Source of the DNA: Okibacterium fritillariae
GTDB taxonomy: Bacteria; Actinomycetota; Actinomycetes; Actinomycetales; Microbacteriaceae
NCBI RefSeq assembly: GCF_900167575.1
Contig: NZ_FUZP01000001.1
Location: 62,001-126,000, forward strand
DNA: 64,000 bases
Reading direction: 5' to 3'
Shown: one piece after another, positions 55,539 to 64,000 of the stretch
Layout of the letters: every line of letters starts with the position of its first letter
Position numbering within the stretch: the stretch's first letter is position 1
Translations under genes and position numbers: made by a program
The notes under the pieces: model-generated
The model's input: the letters and a program-made list of their open reading frames with translations, nothing else
Told to the model about the DNA's origin: nothing
Database searches by the model: none

Positions 55539-58289
55539 ATGAATGACGCAGAGCGTGGGACGGCATCGATAGCTGTCAAACGGTGGCCGGGGAGCCATCG
55601 CATGGTGGGCCGGGGGAAAAACCCGAGGCGGCTCTCCGAGTGTCTGATGGCGGGTCGCAGCGTCGTTATCGTCGGCGAATTCGGCTTCGGCAAGAGCTAT
55701 CTGGCGTCGGCCGTGGCCGAACTGCTGCGCGCCGAGGGCATCGAACCCGTCACGCTGCTCGGGCTCCACCGCGACGGTACGACGGCACTCGGCGGATCGC
55801 CCATGGCCGGAGGGCTCGACGATGCGCTCAGATTCATCGACGAACGCATCGAGGCCGGGCACCCTGCATCCGCCCCGCCGCTCATCGTGCAGGTCGACGA
55901 CGCGCAGACCCTGCACCCGCGCATCATGCGCCGCCTGACCGGCATCGCCGAGTCGGGAACGGCGACGCTTCTGCTGACCTCGACCCCCGTTGCCCTCGGA
56001 AGCGCATCCGACGGCGATCACCGTTACGACCCCGACACCGTTCGGGCGATCAACGAGCTGTGGATCGAACGCGGCGCCGAACGCGTGGACGTCGCGCCGC
56101 TCACCGCCCGCGAGGCCGACGAGTTGCTGAGCCAGGTGATGCCCGACGCGGTCTTCGACACCGTGTCGCGGGCGCTGATCTTCGCCAACAGCGGCGGTTC
56201 GCCCCAGCTCATCAAAGAACTCGCGGCCGCGGTGCACGCGCTCGACCCGAACGAATCGCCCATTGCGGCGTTCTCGAACCTACCGGCCCAGTCGCCCCGC
56301 ATCCTCGACCTGCTGCAGCACCAGCTGCGCGTGTTGACCGAGCGGCAGCTGACCGCGCTCGCCACGCTGCACGTGACCGGGCCGATCCCGCTCGGCGTGC
56401 TCGGTGCGGCGGCCACCCGCGGCGACCTGCGGGTGCTGTCGCAACACGGATTCATCGCTTCGGATTACGCCTCGACCCAACTCGTGGTGCCGGGCGCTCT
56501 CTTCGCGGGCGCGGCCTTCGAGATCGCCGACCCCGACCGGGTGCACCAGGTCACGGGCGCATTCGGTGAAGCCATCCTGCGCGATGTCGACCACCTGCCG
56601 AGCCCCGCCCAAGCCATGGCGATCGCGGGGCAGTGGGGGTACGACGAAGAGCCGACGGCGCTCGCAGAATGGGGCGAGGAGCGCGTTGCCGAGGTGCTGT
56701 TGGCTGCCGCTTCGGGAAGCAACCGCTTGGGTGAGTATGTGCGCGCCGAACGGTTCGCCCTGCGCAGCCGCCGTCTGCATCCGTCGGTCCTGGCCGATGT
56801 CGAACGCTCGCGGTCGCTTGCGCAACGCGGCCGTCAGCGCTCGGCCCTGACCGTGCTCGGCGAGGCCGACGTGCGCGGGGCGTCCGCACCCGAGTTGGCC
56901 CGCCTGGTCATCTGGTGGGCCGAGCTGGCCGTTTCTCTGCCCGACGCGGATGCCGAACTCGACCGTCTCTTCGACACGGTCACGGCCTGGGTCGATGCGG
57001 GCCAGGCGGGCCCCTGCCTCGCCGCCGGTGTCGCCGTGGTGCGTGCCAATGTGATGGGCGACCCTGAGACGGCCATCCACCTGGGCGAGACGCTGCTGCG
57101 CGACCCCACGGCCGATCTCGCCACGCGCATCGTCGCCGGATGTCTGACCGCCCTGTTGCTCTGCCACACGGGCCGCTGCGGTCGCGCGCTCGACGCTATC
57201 GACGTGCTCGACTCCCTGATCGACGACATCTCGCCCGCTACCGTCGCCTTCGGTTCGGTGGACTATCGGGCGAAGGTGCGCGGCACCGAGGCCGTCATCC
57301 GCTGCACCGCCGGTTTCGACGTGGGCCTCGCGGCCGACAGCATGGTCGAATTGCTGGCCCGCCCGGATGCTCTCGACGATCGCTATTTGCTCGCCGCCAT
57401 CAGCATGGTCGCGGCGCTCGTGGCGCTGCACGAGGGCGACGATGCCCGCGCCACCGTCGAGTTGCGGAGCGCCCAGCAGCGTCTCGACCCCTACGACATC
57501 GCGGGATGGCGACCCTGGATGCTCGTGCAGCTTGCCCTGGTCTCGGCGCGCCGGGGCGACGCCTCCGCGACGCGTCGCAAACTCGCCGCATCGGTCGGAC
57601 GCATCACGCTCGAGGGGCAACACGCCTGGTTCGCCGCCGTCCTGGCCTTCATCCCGGGCGAAGGGGCCGACACGCGCACCGAACGCGATCGCGCCGTCAC
57701 GCTCATGCTCGACCAGGACGATCCCATGGGGAGCGCCGTCGGGGCCTGGGGAATGTTCGAGCTGTTCCGGCTCGGCGCGCAGACCGACCGCATCGTCGAT
57801 CGTCTCGAGCGCGTCGCATCCCTCACCGACGCACCGCTCCTGCATGCCAAGGCGGCCTATGCCCGGGCGCTTATCGACACCGATGGGGGTCGACTGGATG
57901 CCGCGGCGTGCCGATTTGCCCGCATGAATGCGTTCGGGCTGGCCGCCGATGCGTCCCGTCACGCCGCCGTCATCCATGCCTCGCTCGGCGACCACGCGGC
58001 CGCCCAGCAGAGCCGTGCGCACGCCGAACGACAGGAGTGGCGGCGCGCGAGCGACCAGGGCTCGGCACCCGCGCCGATCGTCGAAGTCGAGACGGCGGCG
58101 ACGCTTACGCGGCGCGAGCTCGAGGTCGCCACGCTCGCGGCCACGGGGCGCAGCGACCGCGAGATCGCGCAGACGCTTTTCCTGTCGGTGCGCACCGTCG
58201 AGTCACACCTCTACCAGGCGCGCCTGAAGCTCGGGGTGGCGTCACGGCGCGGGCTGGCCGCGGCGCTCGGGGTCGAACCCTCCGCTTAG
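55539..58289 (+). CDS. Large ATP-binding LuxR-family regulator (LAL type)
   Basis: Regulator of 916 aa. The N-terminal STAND/AAA-type ATPase has Walker A GEFGFGKSYL near residue 50 and a Walker-B-like LIVQVDDAQ. A long helical TPR-like middle region follows (about 350-820), then a C-terminal LuxR HTH (about 850-910: LTRRELEVATLAATGRSDREIAQ split with TLFLSVRTVESHLYQ). LAL regulators are activated by ligands bound at the TPR domain. It is divergent from the surface operon and is therefore its most likely controller. ATG 55539 has GGGGGA upstream. Confidence 0.9.
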   Translation: MNDAERGTASIAVKRWPGSHRMVGRGKNPRRLSECLMAGRSVVIVGEFGFGKSYLASAVAELLRAEGIEPVTLLGLHRDGTTALGGSPMAGGLDDALRFIDERIEAGHPASAPPLIVQVDDAQTLHPRIMRRLTGIAESGTATLLLTSTPVALGSASDGDHRYDPDTVRAINELWIERGAERVDVAPLTAREADELLSQVMPDAVFDTVSRALIFANSGGSPQLIKELAAAVHALDPNESPIAAFSNLPAQSPRILDLLQHQLRVLTERQLTALATLHVTGPIPLGVLGAAATRGDLRVLSQHGFIASDYASTQLVVPGALFAGAAFEIADPDRVHQVTGAFGEAILRDVDHLPSPAQAMAIAGQWGYDEEPTALAEWGEERVAEVLLAAASGSNRLGEYVRAERFALRSRRLHPSVLADVERSRSLAQRGRQRSALTVLGEADVRGASAPELARLVIWWAELAVSLPDADAELDRLFDTVTAWVDAGQAGPCLAAGVAVVRANVMGDPETAIHLGETLLRDPTADLATRIVAGCLTALLLCHTGRCGRALDAIDVLDSLIDDISPATVAFGSVDYRAKVRGTEAVIRCTAGFDVGLAADSMVELLARPDALDDRYLLAAISMVAALVALHEGDDARATVELRSAQQRLDPYDIAGWRPWMLVQLALVSARRGDASATRRKLAASVGRITLEGQHAWFAAVLAFIPGEGADTRTERDRAVTLMLDQDDPMGSAVGAWGMFELFRLGAQTDRIVDRLERVASLTDAPLLHAKAAYARALIDTDGGRLDAAACRFARMNAFGLAADASRHAAVIHASLGDHAAAQQSRAHAERQEWRRASDQGSAPAPIVEVETAATLTRRELEVATLAATGRSDREIAQTLFLSVRTVESHLYQARLKLGVASRRGLAAALGVEPSA

Positions 58290-58348
58290 GCCCGCTCCAC
58301 CGCGGCGCCCGCGGCGCAGGCGGCCCCGCTGCCCAGGCGCTCCTCGGC

Positions 58349-59743
58349 TCAGACGTCGCGTCGCGCCGCGGCATCCTGGCGGTCGCGGGTGAACCGGGCC
58401 ACGAAGTACAGCACCACGCCAACGGCCAGCAGGATCGCCCCGAACAGCCACACCTGCGGGCTCTGCTGCGTGAGCAACAGGATGCACGAGGCGACGCCTA
58501 GCACGGGCACGAAGGTCCACACGCGGAAGTGGTCGTGCTCGACCGGGTCGCGGCGCAGCACGAGCACGGCCACGTTGGTGCTGATGAACACGAAGAGCAG
58601 CAGCAGCACGACGGTCTCGGCGAGCGTCGACACATCGCCCACGAGGGTCAGCAGCATGGCGACGAGGGTTGTCGAGAGGATGGCGGTCCACGGCGTCTTG
58701 CGCTTCGACAGCACCTTGCCCAGCACGCTCGGCAGCAGGCCCTGCTCGGCCATGCCGTAGGTCACGCGGCTCGCCATGATCATGGTGAGGAGCGCGCCGT
58801 TGGCGACGGCGACGAGGGCGATGAGGCTGAAGATCCAGTTGGGGATGCCCACGCCGGTCGCGGCCACGACGTCGAGCAACGGGCTCGAGGAACCCTCGAG
58901 GTCGGCGGGCGGCAGGGCGATGGCGCTGGCCAGGCCCACGAGGATGTACACGACACCGGCCGTCGCCAGCGAGCCGAAGAGCGCCCGGGGGTAGACCTTG
59001 CTCGGATTCTTGACCTCTTCGGCCACATTGGCCGAGGTCTCGAAGCCGACGAACGAGTAGTACGCCACGATGGCCGCGCTGAGTGTGGCGAGGGCCGGCA
59101 CCGAACCCTCGGGGAACTCGCCGATGCGGCTGACGTCGCCGTCGCCGCGCCCCAACATGACCGCCACGACGACGATCACGATGACGAGGCCGCTGAGCTC
59201 GATGATCGTCATCACGAGGTTGCTCTTCATCGACTCCGAGATGCCGCGCGCGTTGAGGGCGCCGATGAGCAGCAGGAACACCATGGCCGTCGGGATGGGC
59301 GGCAGGTCGATGAAGACCGAGAGGTAGTCGCCCGCGAAGGCGAGCGCGAGGCCCGCCGCCGAGACGACCCCCGCGGACAGCATGCTGAAGCCCACGAGGA
59401 ACGAGATGAGGGGCTGGTTATAGGCGCGCTCGGCGAAGATGGCGGCTCCGCCGGCCTTCGGGTACTTCGTGACGAGCTCGGCGTAGGAGCCCGCCGTCAG
59501 GAGAGCGAGGAGGAGCGCGACGGCGAGCGGGGCCCAGAGGGCACCTCCGACATCCGCCGACAGGCTGCCCATGAGGGCGTAGATGCCCGCGCCGAGCACA
59601 TCGCCCAGGATGAACAGGAAGAGGAGCGGGCCTGTGATGCCCTGCTTGAGCTTGGAGCCGGAGTTCGAGCCGGAACCCGAACCGGTGTCGGCGGCCGCGC
59701 CGGATGAACCGGGGCCGGTGGCGGGTCGTGTCTTGTCGCTCAT
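58349..59743 (-). CDS. APC-family permease
   Basis: Amino acid/polyamine/organocation permease of 464 aa with about twelve membrane segments. A Gly/Ser-rich N-terminus leads to LKQGITGPLLFLFILGDVLGAGIYALMG. Other family features are the FVGFETSANVAEEVKNPSK stretch and a polar C-terminus. Substrate unknown. It has no metabolic neighbour on its strand and is separated from the LuxR gene end by 59 bp (convergent). It is related in family but not in context to the permease at 20388-21983. Confidence 0.88.
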   Translation of the reverse strand: MSDKTRPATGPGSSGAAADTGSGSGSNSGSKLKQGITGPLLFLFILGDVLGAGIYALMGSLSADVGGALWAPLAVALLLALLTAGSYAELVTKYPKAGGAAIFAERAYNQPLISFLVGFSMLSAGVVSAAGLALAFAGDYLSVFIDLPPIPTAMVFLLLIGALNARGISESMKSNLVMTIIELSGLVIVIVVVAVMLGRGDGDVSRIGEFPEGSVPALATLSAAIVAYYSFVGFETSANVAEEVKNPSKVYPRALFGSLATAGVVYILVGLASAIALPPADLEGSSSPLLDVVAATGVGIPNWIFSLIALVAVANGALLTMIMASRVTYGMAEQGLLPSVLGKVLSKRKTPWTAILSTTLVAMLLTLVGDVSTLAETVVLLLLFVFISTNVAVLVLRRDPVEHDHFRVWTFVPVLGVASCILLLTQQSPQVWLFGAILLAVGVVLYFVARFTRDRQDAAARRDV

Positions 59744-59916
59744 GATCTCTGACTTTCTGATGGGGCGTGGCCTCGAGGCCGGTTAGACGGTACTGCGCTC
59801 GCCGCGACCCACGAAAGGGGGCGAGAAATCTTCGGCGATGGGCTATCGGCGCGACTCGAATACAGAGAAGGCCGAGCAAGGGAAGGGATTGACCAGCGCT
59901 TCTCGGCTGTGGTTAC

Positions 59917-59934
59917 TGGGAAGTAGTTTTCCCA
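59917..59934. promoter_or_regulatory. Perfect palindrome upstream of sugar-binding protein gene
   Basis: TGGGAA-gtagtt-TTCCCA lies 18 bp before the GTG start at 59953 and overlaps the probable leader. A LacI-type or similar repressor could bind here, which suits a sugar-uptake gene. Confidence 0.5.
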
Positions 59935-59952
59935 AGGAAGTGAGGAACACAC

Positions 59953-61317
59953 GTGAAGAAGTCACCGAAGACTCTGCTCGCCGTCGGGGTCGCGACCGCC
60001 ATGGTCGCACTCGCGGGATGCTCCGGCGGGGGCAATGACACGGCCGCCGCCGATTTCACCACCACGCCGACGGGCACGCTCAACGCCTGGGGCTTCGACA
60101 ACGCGGACGACGTGGGCACCAGCCGCCTCGACTACGCCAAGGCGCAGCTGAAGGACGTCGACATCAAGATCGACCAGACCGCCTTCGACGCGCAGAAGTT
60201 CACGACGCGAGCCGCGAGCGGTTCGGTGCCAGACATCGTGCAGATGGACCGCCAATTCGTGGGCACCTACGCGGCGCAGGGCCTCATCCAGCCCCTCGAC
60301 AAATGCTTCGAGGCGGGCGACGTCGATGCCGACGAGCGCTGGTACGAGAACGTGGTCGACGATGTCACCTACGACGACCAGATGTGGGGTGTTCCGCAGT
60401 TCTACCAGCCGCCCGCAATCATCCTGAACAAGAAGGTCATGGATGCCGCCGGCGTCACGGCCGACCAGATCGACACCTCGAAACCCGATGTCCTCATCGA
60501 GGCCGCCAAGAAGATGTACAAGGAATCGGGCGGCAACCCCACCACCATCGGCTTCGACCCGGTCGCGACCGGCCAAGGCGAACTGTGGATGCTGGGCTAC
60601 GGCGGCCAGGTCATCGACGACGACGGCAAGCCCGCGCTCGACGACCCCAACAACGTCAAGGCCATCGAATTCTTGACCGAGCTGGCCGACGCGCAGGGCG
60701 GCTTCGCCAAGATGAAGAGCTTCTCCGACTCCTTCGACACGTTCGGCGACAACAACCAGTTCGTGGCCGACCAGGTCGGTGCGCAGCTGAACGCGCAGTG
60801 GTACGTGAACGTGCTCTCGCCCTATGCCGACCAGGTCGAGATCGAGGCCGTGCCCTTCCGCGACCAGGACGGCGAGCCCTTCTCGGTCACCGGCGGCACG
60901 GCGTTCGTCATCCCGACGGGCGCCAAGAACCCGTCGGCCGCGTGCCAGTGGGCCCTCGACCTGACCTCGCAGGACGCCTGGATGGCCGCGGGTGAGGCTC
61001 GAGCCGACACCATCGCTGCGAAACCCGGCGCCATCAACACGGGCCTCTTCACCGGATCGCCCGAGGCCGACAAGGCCGTGCGCGAGAAGTTCGTCGGAGA
61101 CAGCGGTAACGCGGGCTTCGACCAGACGATCTCGACGTTCTACGACGTCGCCGCCGAGGGCCGTTCGTTCGGCTCCTCGCCGGCCGGTCAGGCCATCAAG
61201 AGCGAGCTGAACAACGCCATCACGTCGGCGCTGCTGGGCGACAAGACGCCCGAGAAGGCGCTCGAAGACGCGCAGGCCGCCGCCATGACGGCCTACACGC
61301 AGGCGGGCGGGCAATAG
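59953..61317 (+). CDS. ABC transporter solute-binding lipoprotein (family 1, sugar type)
   Basis: Extracytoplasmic substrate-binding protein of 454 aa with lipobox LAGC (Cys23). The two-lobed sugar-binding pattern is visible: DIVQMDRQFVGTYAAQGLIQPLDK, WGVPQFYQPPAIILNKKVMD and GTAFVIPTGAKNPSAACQWALDL. It starts with GTG after AGGA. Family members deliver oligosaccharides to MalFG-type permeases. None follows here, as a terminator and unrelated genes come next, so it must pair with permeases elsewhere. The palindrome just upstream suggests repression. Confidence 0.92.
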   Translation: MKKSPKTLLAVGVATAMVALAGCSGGGNDTAAADFTTTPTGTLNAWGFDNADDVGTSRLDYAKAQLKDVDIKIDQTAFDAQKFTTRAASGSVPDIVQMDRQFVGTYAAQGLIQPLDKCFEAGDVDADERWYENVVDDVTYDDQMWGVPQFYQPPAIILNKKVMDAAGVTADQIDTSKPDVLIEAAKKMYKESGGNPTTIGFDPVATGQGELWMLGYGGQVIDDDGKPALDDPNNVKAIEFLTELADAQGGFAKMKSFSDSFDTFGDNNQFVADQVGAQLNAQWYVNVLSPYADQVEIEAVPFRDQDGEPFSVTGGTAFVIPTGAKNPSAACQWALDLTSQDAWMAAGEARADTIAAKPGAINTGLFTGSPEADKAVREKFVGDSGNAGFDQTISTFYDVAAEGRSFGSSPAGQAIKSELNNAITSALLGDKTPEKALEDAQAAAMTAYTQAGGQ

Positions 61318-61333
61318 CCGATCACGCTCGAAC

Positions 61334-61378
61334 ACGAGGGGTGGGATGATGCGCGGGCTGCGGCATCCCACCCCTCGT
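61334..61378 (+). terminator. Strong terminator after solute-binding protein gene
   Basis: ACGAGGGGTGGGATG and CATCCCACCCCTCGT form a 15-bp perfect stem with a 15-nt loop, followed by TCGTGTGG. It starts 17 bp after the stop codon and shows that the gene is monocistronic. Confidence 0.9.
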
Positions 61379-61521
61379 TCGTGTGGCCGAATCCGTGCGC
61401 CGCCGCTGCCGCGCAATCATGCCTGCGCGGCGACGCAACCGTGCCGGCGGGCCGCGCAACTGTGCCGCACCGGCCGCGCAACCCCTCCCCGCGCGATTCG
61501 GGAAGCAGGTAACTTCGGGGG

Positions 61522-62406
61522 ATGACTTTCAACGACAACGCGCGCCTCGACACGTCCAAGGTGTCGAAGCGCGGCCGCAACACCGCGATCGCCGGCGGTG
61601 GCGGCGCGGTCGTGGTGGTGGGCCTGTTCATCCTGTCGCAGCTGCTGGGCGTCGACCTCACGGGGCTCGTGGGCGGGGGCGGAGTCGGCGGGGGCAGCTC
61701 CTCGCAAGTCGCGCTCGACTGCGAGACCGGGGCCGACGCCAATGAGCGCACCGACTGCCTGGTGGTCGGCGCCTCGAACTCGCTCGACGACTACTGGGCC
61801 GAGGCGTCGCCCGCCGTGCTCGGGGCCGCCTATCGCTCGCCCGCCGATGTCAACCTGTTCAGCCAGGGCATCTCCACGGGTTGCGGCCAGGCGTCCAGCG
61901 CCACGGGCCCGTTCTACTGCCCGGCCGACGAGCAGATCTACGTCGACCCGTCGTTCTTCGAGCAGCTGCGCACCCAGTTCGGTGCCTCTGGCGGTTCGCT
62001 CGCGCAGATGTACGTGATCGCGCACGAGTGGGGTCACCACATCCAGAAGGTCACGGGCGTCTTCGACCGCACCGACCGCGGAGGATCCGGCCCGGCATCC
62101 GATTCGGTGCGCACCGAGTTGCAGGCCGATTGCTACGCGGGCGCCTGGGCCAAGTTCGCGTCGACCACCGAGGATGCTTCGGGTCAGGCCCTGCTCAAAC
62201 CCTTCACCGACGAGCAGATCGCGGATGCCCTGAATGCTGCGTCCGTCATCGGCGACGACCGCATTCAGGAACAGTCCTCGGGTCAGGTCGACCCCGACAC
62301 CTGGACGCACGGCTCGAGCGCCTCGCGCCAGAAGTGGTTCACCGCGGGCCTCGACGGCGGCCCGCAGGCGTGCGACACGTTCGCCGTCTCGGCCTCGGAA
62401 CTGTAG
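61522..62406 (+). CDS. Neutral zinc metallopeptidase (YpfJ/KPN_02809 family)
   Basis: Membrane-anchored putative zinc peptidase of 294 aa. One N-terminal helix (IAGGGGAVVVVGLFILSQLLG) and a Gly/Ser-rich linker lead to the catalytic domain. HEWGHH carries the zinc ligands and catalytic Glu, followed by ELQADCYAGAWA with the third ligand region. Cys pairs near the start (LDCE, RTDC) and further on may form disulfides. Members have no known substrate. The active site is probably outside the membrane. It is followed after 9 bp by a zinc-ribbon gene. Confidence 0.92.
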   Translation: MTFNDNARLDTSKVSKRGRNTAIAGGGGAVVVVGLFILSQLLGVDLTGLVGGGGVGGGSSSQVALDCETGADANERTDCLVVGASNSLDDYWAEASPAVLGAAYRSPADVNLFSQGISTGCGQASSATGPFYCPADEQIYVDPSFFEQLRTQFGASGGSLAQMYVIAHEWGHHIQKVTGVFDRTDRGGSGPASDSVRTELQADCYAGAWAKFASTTEDASGQALLKPFTDEQIADALNAASVIGDDRIQEQSSGQVDPDTWTHGSSASRQKWFTAGLDGGPQACDTFAVSASEL

Positions 62407-62415
62407 GGCGCGCCC

Positions 62416-62664
62416 GTGTTACTCATCTTCGGCAGCCGCGTGACCGAGAGCATCGTCAACGTCGTCACGTTCGTCTGCGCCGTGTGCAATGTGCGGGCCC
62501 CGCAGCAGGTCATCAAACGCGCCAACCGCTTCACACTGTTCTTCGTCCCCCTGTTCTCGTTCTCGAAGAAGCACGTCAACCGGTGCACCAATTGCGGCGC
62601 CGAGACGCAATTGAGCGCCGAGCAGGTGCAACACTCGCTCGAGTGGAGTGCCTCGCAGCGCTGA
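62416..62664 (+). CDS. Small zinc-ribbon protein
   Basis: Protein of 82 aa with two Cys pairs, FVCAVCN and CTNCG, separated by a hydrophobic/basic stretch (RFTLFFVPLFSFSKKH). This is the zinc-ribbon 15/DUF-like fold common in actinobacteria. It starts GTG at 62416, 9 bp after the metallopeptidase gene, and is likely co-transcribed. Its function is unknown. It ends 40 bp before the convergent sulfatase-like gene. Confidence 0.75.
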   Translation: MLLIFGSRVTESIVNVVTFVCAVCNVRAPQQVIKRANRFTLFFVPLFSFSKKHVNRCTNCGAETQLSAEQVQHSLEWSASQR

Positions 62665-62704
62665 GTCGCTGCGCTGCGAGGCCCCGGCCCGAGCGGAACA
62701 GTTC

Positions 62705-64000
62705 CTAGCGGTCGGCGAGTGTGATGTGCTCCCCGCTGTGGGCTTCGAAGAACCCGAAGAAGGTTGCGGCCTCGTCGAGCCCGCCCATCGTGAAGTGGGC
62801 GGCGCCCCCGTCGACGGCCTTCTTCAGCACGCCGAGCGCATCGAGGAAGATCATGCCCACGACGACCTGCTTGGGCACGCTCAGCACGAAACGCGCGTCG
62901 GCCGGGACGGAATCTGTCACCTCGAGCACGCCGTTGCGCACGATGAGCCCGACCGTTTCGTCGGTGTCGAGGACGTGAACGCCCGCGGCGAATGTCGTCG
63001 TGCCGGCCACCTCGGGGTCGATGCGGAAACGCAGACTCGCGAGCAGGGCGGAACCGGGCATCGCCGCGATCTGGTCGGGCGCGTTGATCTCGATGCTGAG
63101 CGAGTAGTCGATGGTGCCGTCGAGTTCGCGCGCCGCCGTGAGATAGAAGTTGCGCCAGTTCGAGTTCGGCGTCTGATAGCCGAGTGCGCGCAACGCGTCG
63201 GCTTTGAGAAGCCGCGCCTCGGTGTCGTCCCGATTGATGCGCACGAGGTGACTGACCAGTTCGGCCGCCCACTGGTGGTCGCCGTCGCGTGCTGCGTCGC
63301 TCGCGATGCCGAAGACGGCGTCCCGCCCGCCGAGCAAGGCGACATAACGCTTCGATGATTCGCGGATGTTCAGTGGGGCGAGCGTCGTGGGGTCGGCGTT
63401 GAACCAGCCGAGTTCGCCCACATAGATCTGCCGCACCGAGTGGGGCACTCCGCCGTAGAAGTTGCCGAGCCACTCGCTCTCGGCGAGGGCCGCGGGAAGC
63501 GTCACACGCTCGACCAGGTCGTCGGGCAGGTAGCCCTTGTTGATCCAGCGCAGTGTCTGGTCGTAGACGTAGGAGATGGCATCGCGGTAGTCGGTGAGCA
63601 CCTTCGCGACCTCGGCGCGACCGGCGAGGGGCCGCCCGTGCGAGGGGATCATGACCTCGGCGGGCAGTGGGCGGAGGTTCTTGTCGATCGACGTGAACCA
63701 GGCTTGCGGGTCGCGGTAGCGGCTGCCCCGGATGGAGTGCAGGTTGGGGAACGATTCACCCTGGATGACCTCGGCCGATTGCAGCACGCCGAGGTCGGGG
63801 AACCAGGTCACGATCTCGTCGATGGCTTCAGAGGGCGCCCAGAAGATTTCCATGCGCACACCGGCAACGGTCAGCTCGAGGCGATCGTCGACGAGCGTGT
63901 TGGGCGTGACGAGAGACATCGTCTCCATGATGAAGTCGGGGCCGAGGCCGCCGTTGACGCGCCCCTTCGGCCCGACCTCGAGCAGGCCACCGAGCGAGTA
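62705..64000 (-). CDS. Alkyl sulfatase-like metallo-hydrolase (5' end beyond window)
   Basis: The frame is open to the window edge, so the N-terminal part is missing. The visible 431 aa contain the end of an MBL-fold domain (SHGRPLAGRAEVAKVL), the alkyl-sulfatase dimerisation region (GGRDAVFGIASDAARDGDHQWAAELV) and a C-terminal SCP2-like domain (about the last 120 aa, ending EHITLADR). The order matches SdsA1-type enzymes that hydrolyse alkyl sulfates such as SDS. The zinc-binding HxHxDH motif would be upstream of base 64000. An internal ATG at 63928 is not its start. Confidence 0.9.
   Translation of the reverse strand, partial: YSLGGLLEVGPKGRVNGGLGPDFIMETMSLVTPNTLVDDRLELTVAGVRMEIFWAPSEAIDEIVTWFPDLGVLQSAEVIQGESFPNLHSIRGSRYRDPQAWFTSIDKNLRPLPAEVMIPSHGRPLAGRAEVAKVLTDYRDAISYVYDQTLRWINKGYLPDDLVERVTLPAALAESEWLGNFYGGVPHSVRQIYVGELGWFNADPTTLAPLNIRESSKRYVALLGGRDAVFGIASDAARDGDHQWAAELVSHLVRINRDDTEARLLKADALRALGYQTPNSNWRNFYLTAARELDGTIDYSLSIEINAPDQIAAMPGSALLASLRFRIDPEVAGTTTFAAGVHVLDTDETVGLIVRNGVLEVTDSVPADARFVLSVPKQVVVGMIFLDALGVLKKAVDGGAAHFTMGGLDEAATFFGFFEAHSGEHITLADR

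Overview
The window is high-GC DNA whose gene content and order point to an actinobacterium, most likely of the family Microbacteriaceae. This rests on the pknB-pknA-pbpA-rodA-pstP-fhaB-fhaA block followed by tRNA-Leu, on small DUF families typical of that group, and on many GTG starts with 1-4 bp gene overlaps. The species cannot be named from sequence alone. In actinobacteria this Ser/Thr kinase block lies close to oriC. Two parS-like 16-mers (9683-9698 and 27151-27166) fit that placement, with the origin probably to the left of base 1.

Layout. 1-8924 (minus strand): Ser/Thr phospho-signalling and cell-elongation operon, with fhaA promoter-proximal and pknB running off the left edge. 9126-9209: tRNA-Leu(CAG). 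9351-9584: DUF3072 protein. 9683-9814: a parS-like site, then three helically phased direct repeats that form a possible Kdp control region. 9915-17962: complete potassium-uptake operon, namely a 27-aa membrane peptide, then kdpF, A, B, C, D and E. 17926-19023: aquaporin with a long Pro/Ala tail, overlapping the kdpE end. 19134-21983: amino-acid permease plus saccharopine dehydrogenase-family enzyme. 22160-26112: SRPBCC protein, a large lipoprotein, and a three-gene redox operon (molybdopterin enzyme, flavin reductase, DUF6510). 26365-30406: coiled-coil membrane protein, DUF4166 protein, alanine dehydrogenase and a divergent Lrp regulator.

30629-45220 is a mosaic of short metabolic and hypothetical units: DUF7882-like protein, SDR proteins, UbiB-like kinase, HTH regulator, AAA ATPase, old yellow enzyme, NCS1 permease with cysteine hydrolase, S66 peptidase and Gfo/Idh oxidoreductase. 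It includes a striking pair of tandem inverted repeats at 43824-43900. 45227-50806 (minus strand) is a beta-glucoside operon: a RAT/terminator riboregulator, PTS EIIBCA, 6-phospho-beta-glucosidase, LicT-type antiterminator, HPr and a histidine phosphatase. All the pieces for PTS-dependent induction sit in one transcript.

50906-55170 (minus strand) is a surface-protein operon: a SipW-type substrate, an ER-type signal peptidase, a protein with a C-terminal LAATG sortase-like signal, and a choice-of-anchor G protein, ended by a strong terminator. A large ATPase-LuxR regulator (55539-58289) diverges from it. The right end holds an APC permease, an orphan sugar-binding lipoprotein with a palindromic operator candidate, a neutral zinc metallopeptidase, a zinc-ribbon protein and a truncated alkyl-sulfatase-like gene.

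I saw no transposase, prophage, CRISPR array or rRNA. The most interesting parts are the SipW-type surface operon with its divergent regulator, the HPr-containing bgl operon with its leader, the parS pair and the 40-bp-period inverted repeats. I found no system that I can assert is wholly undescribed.
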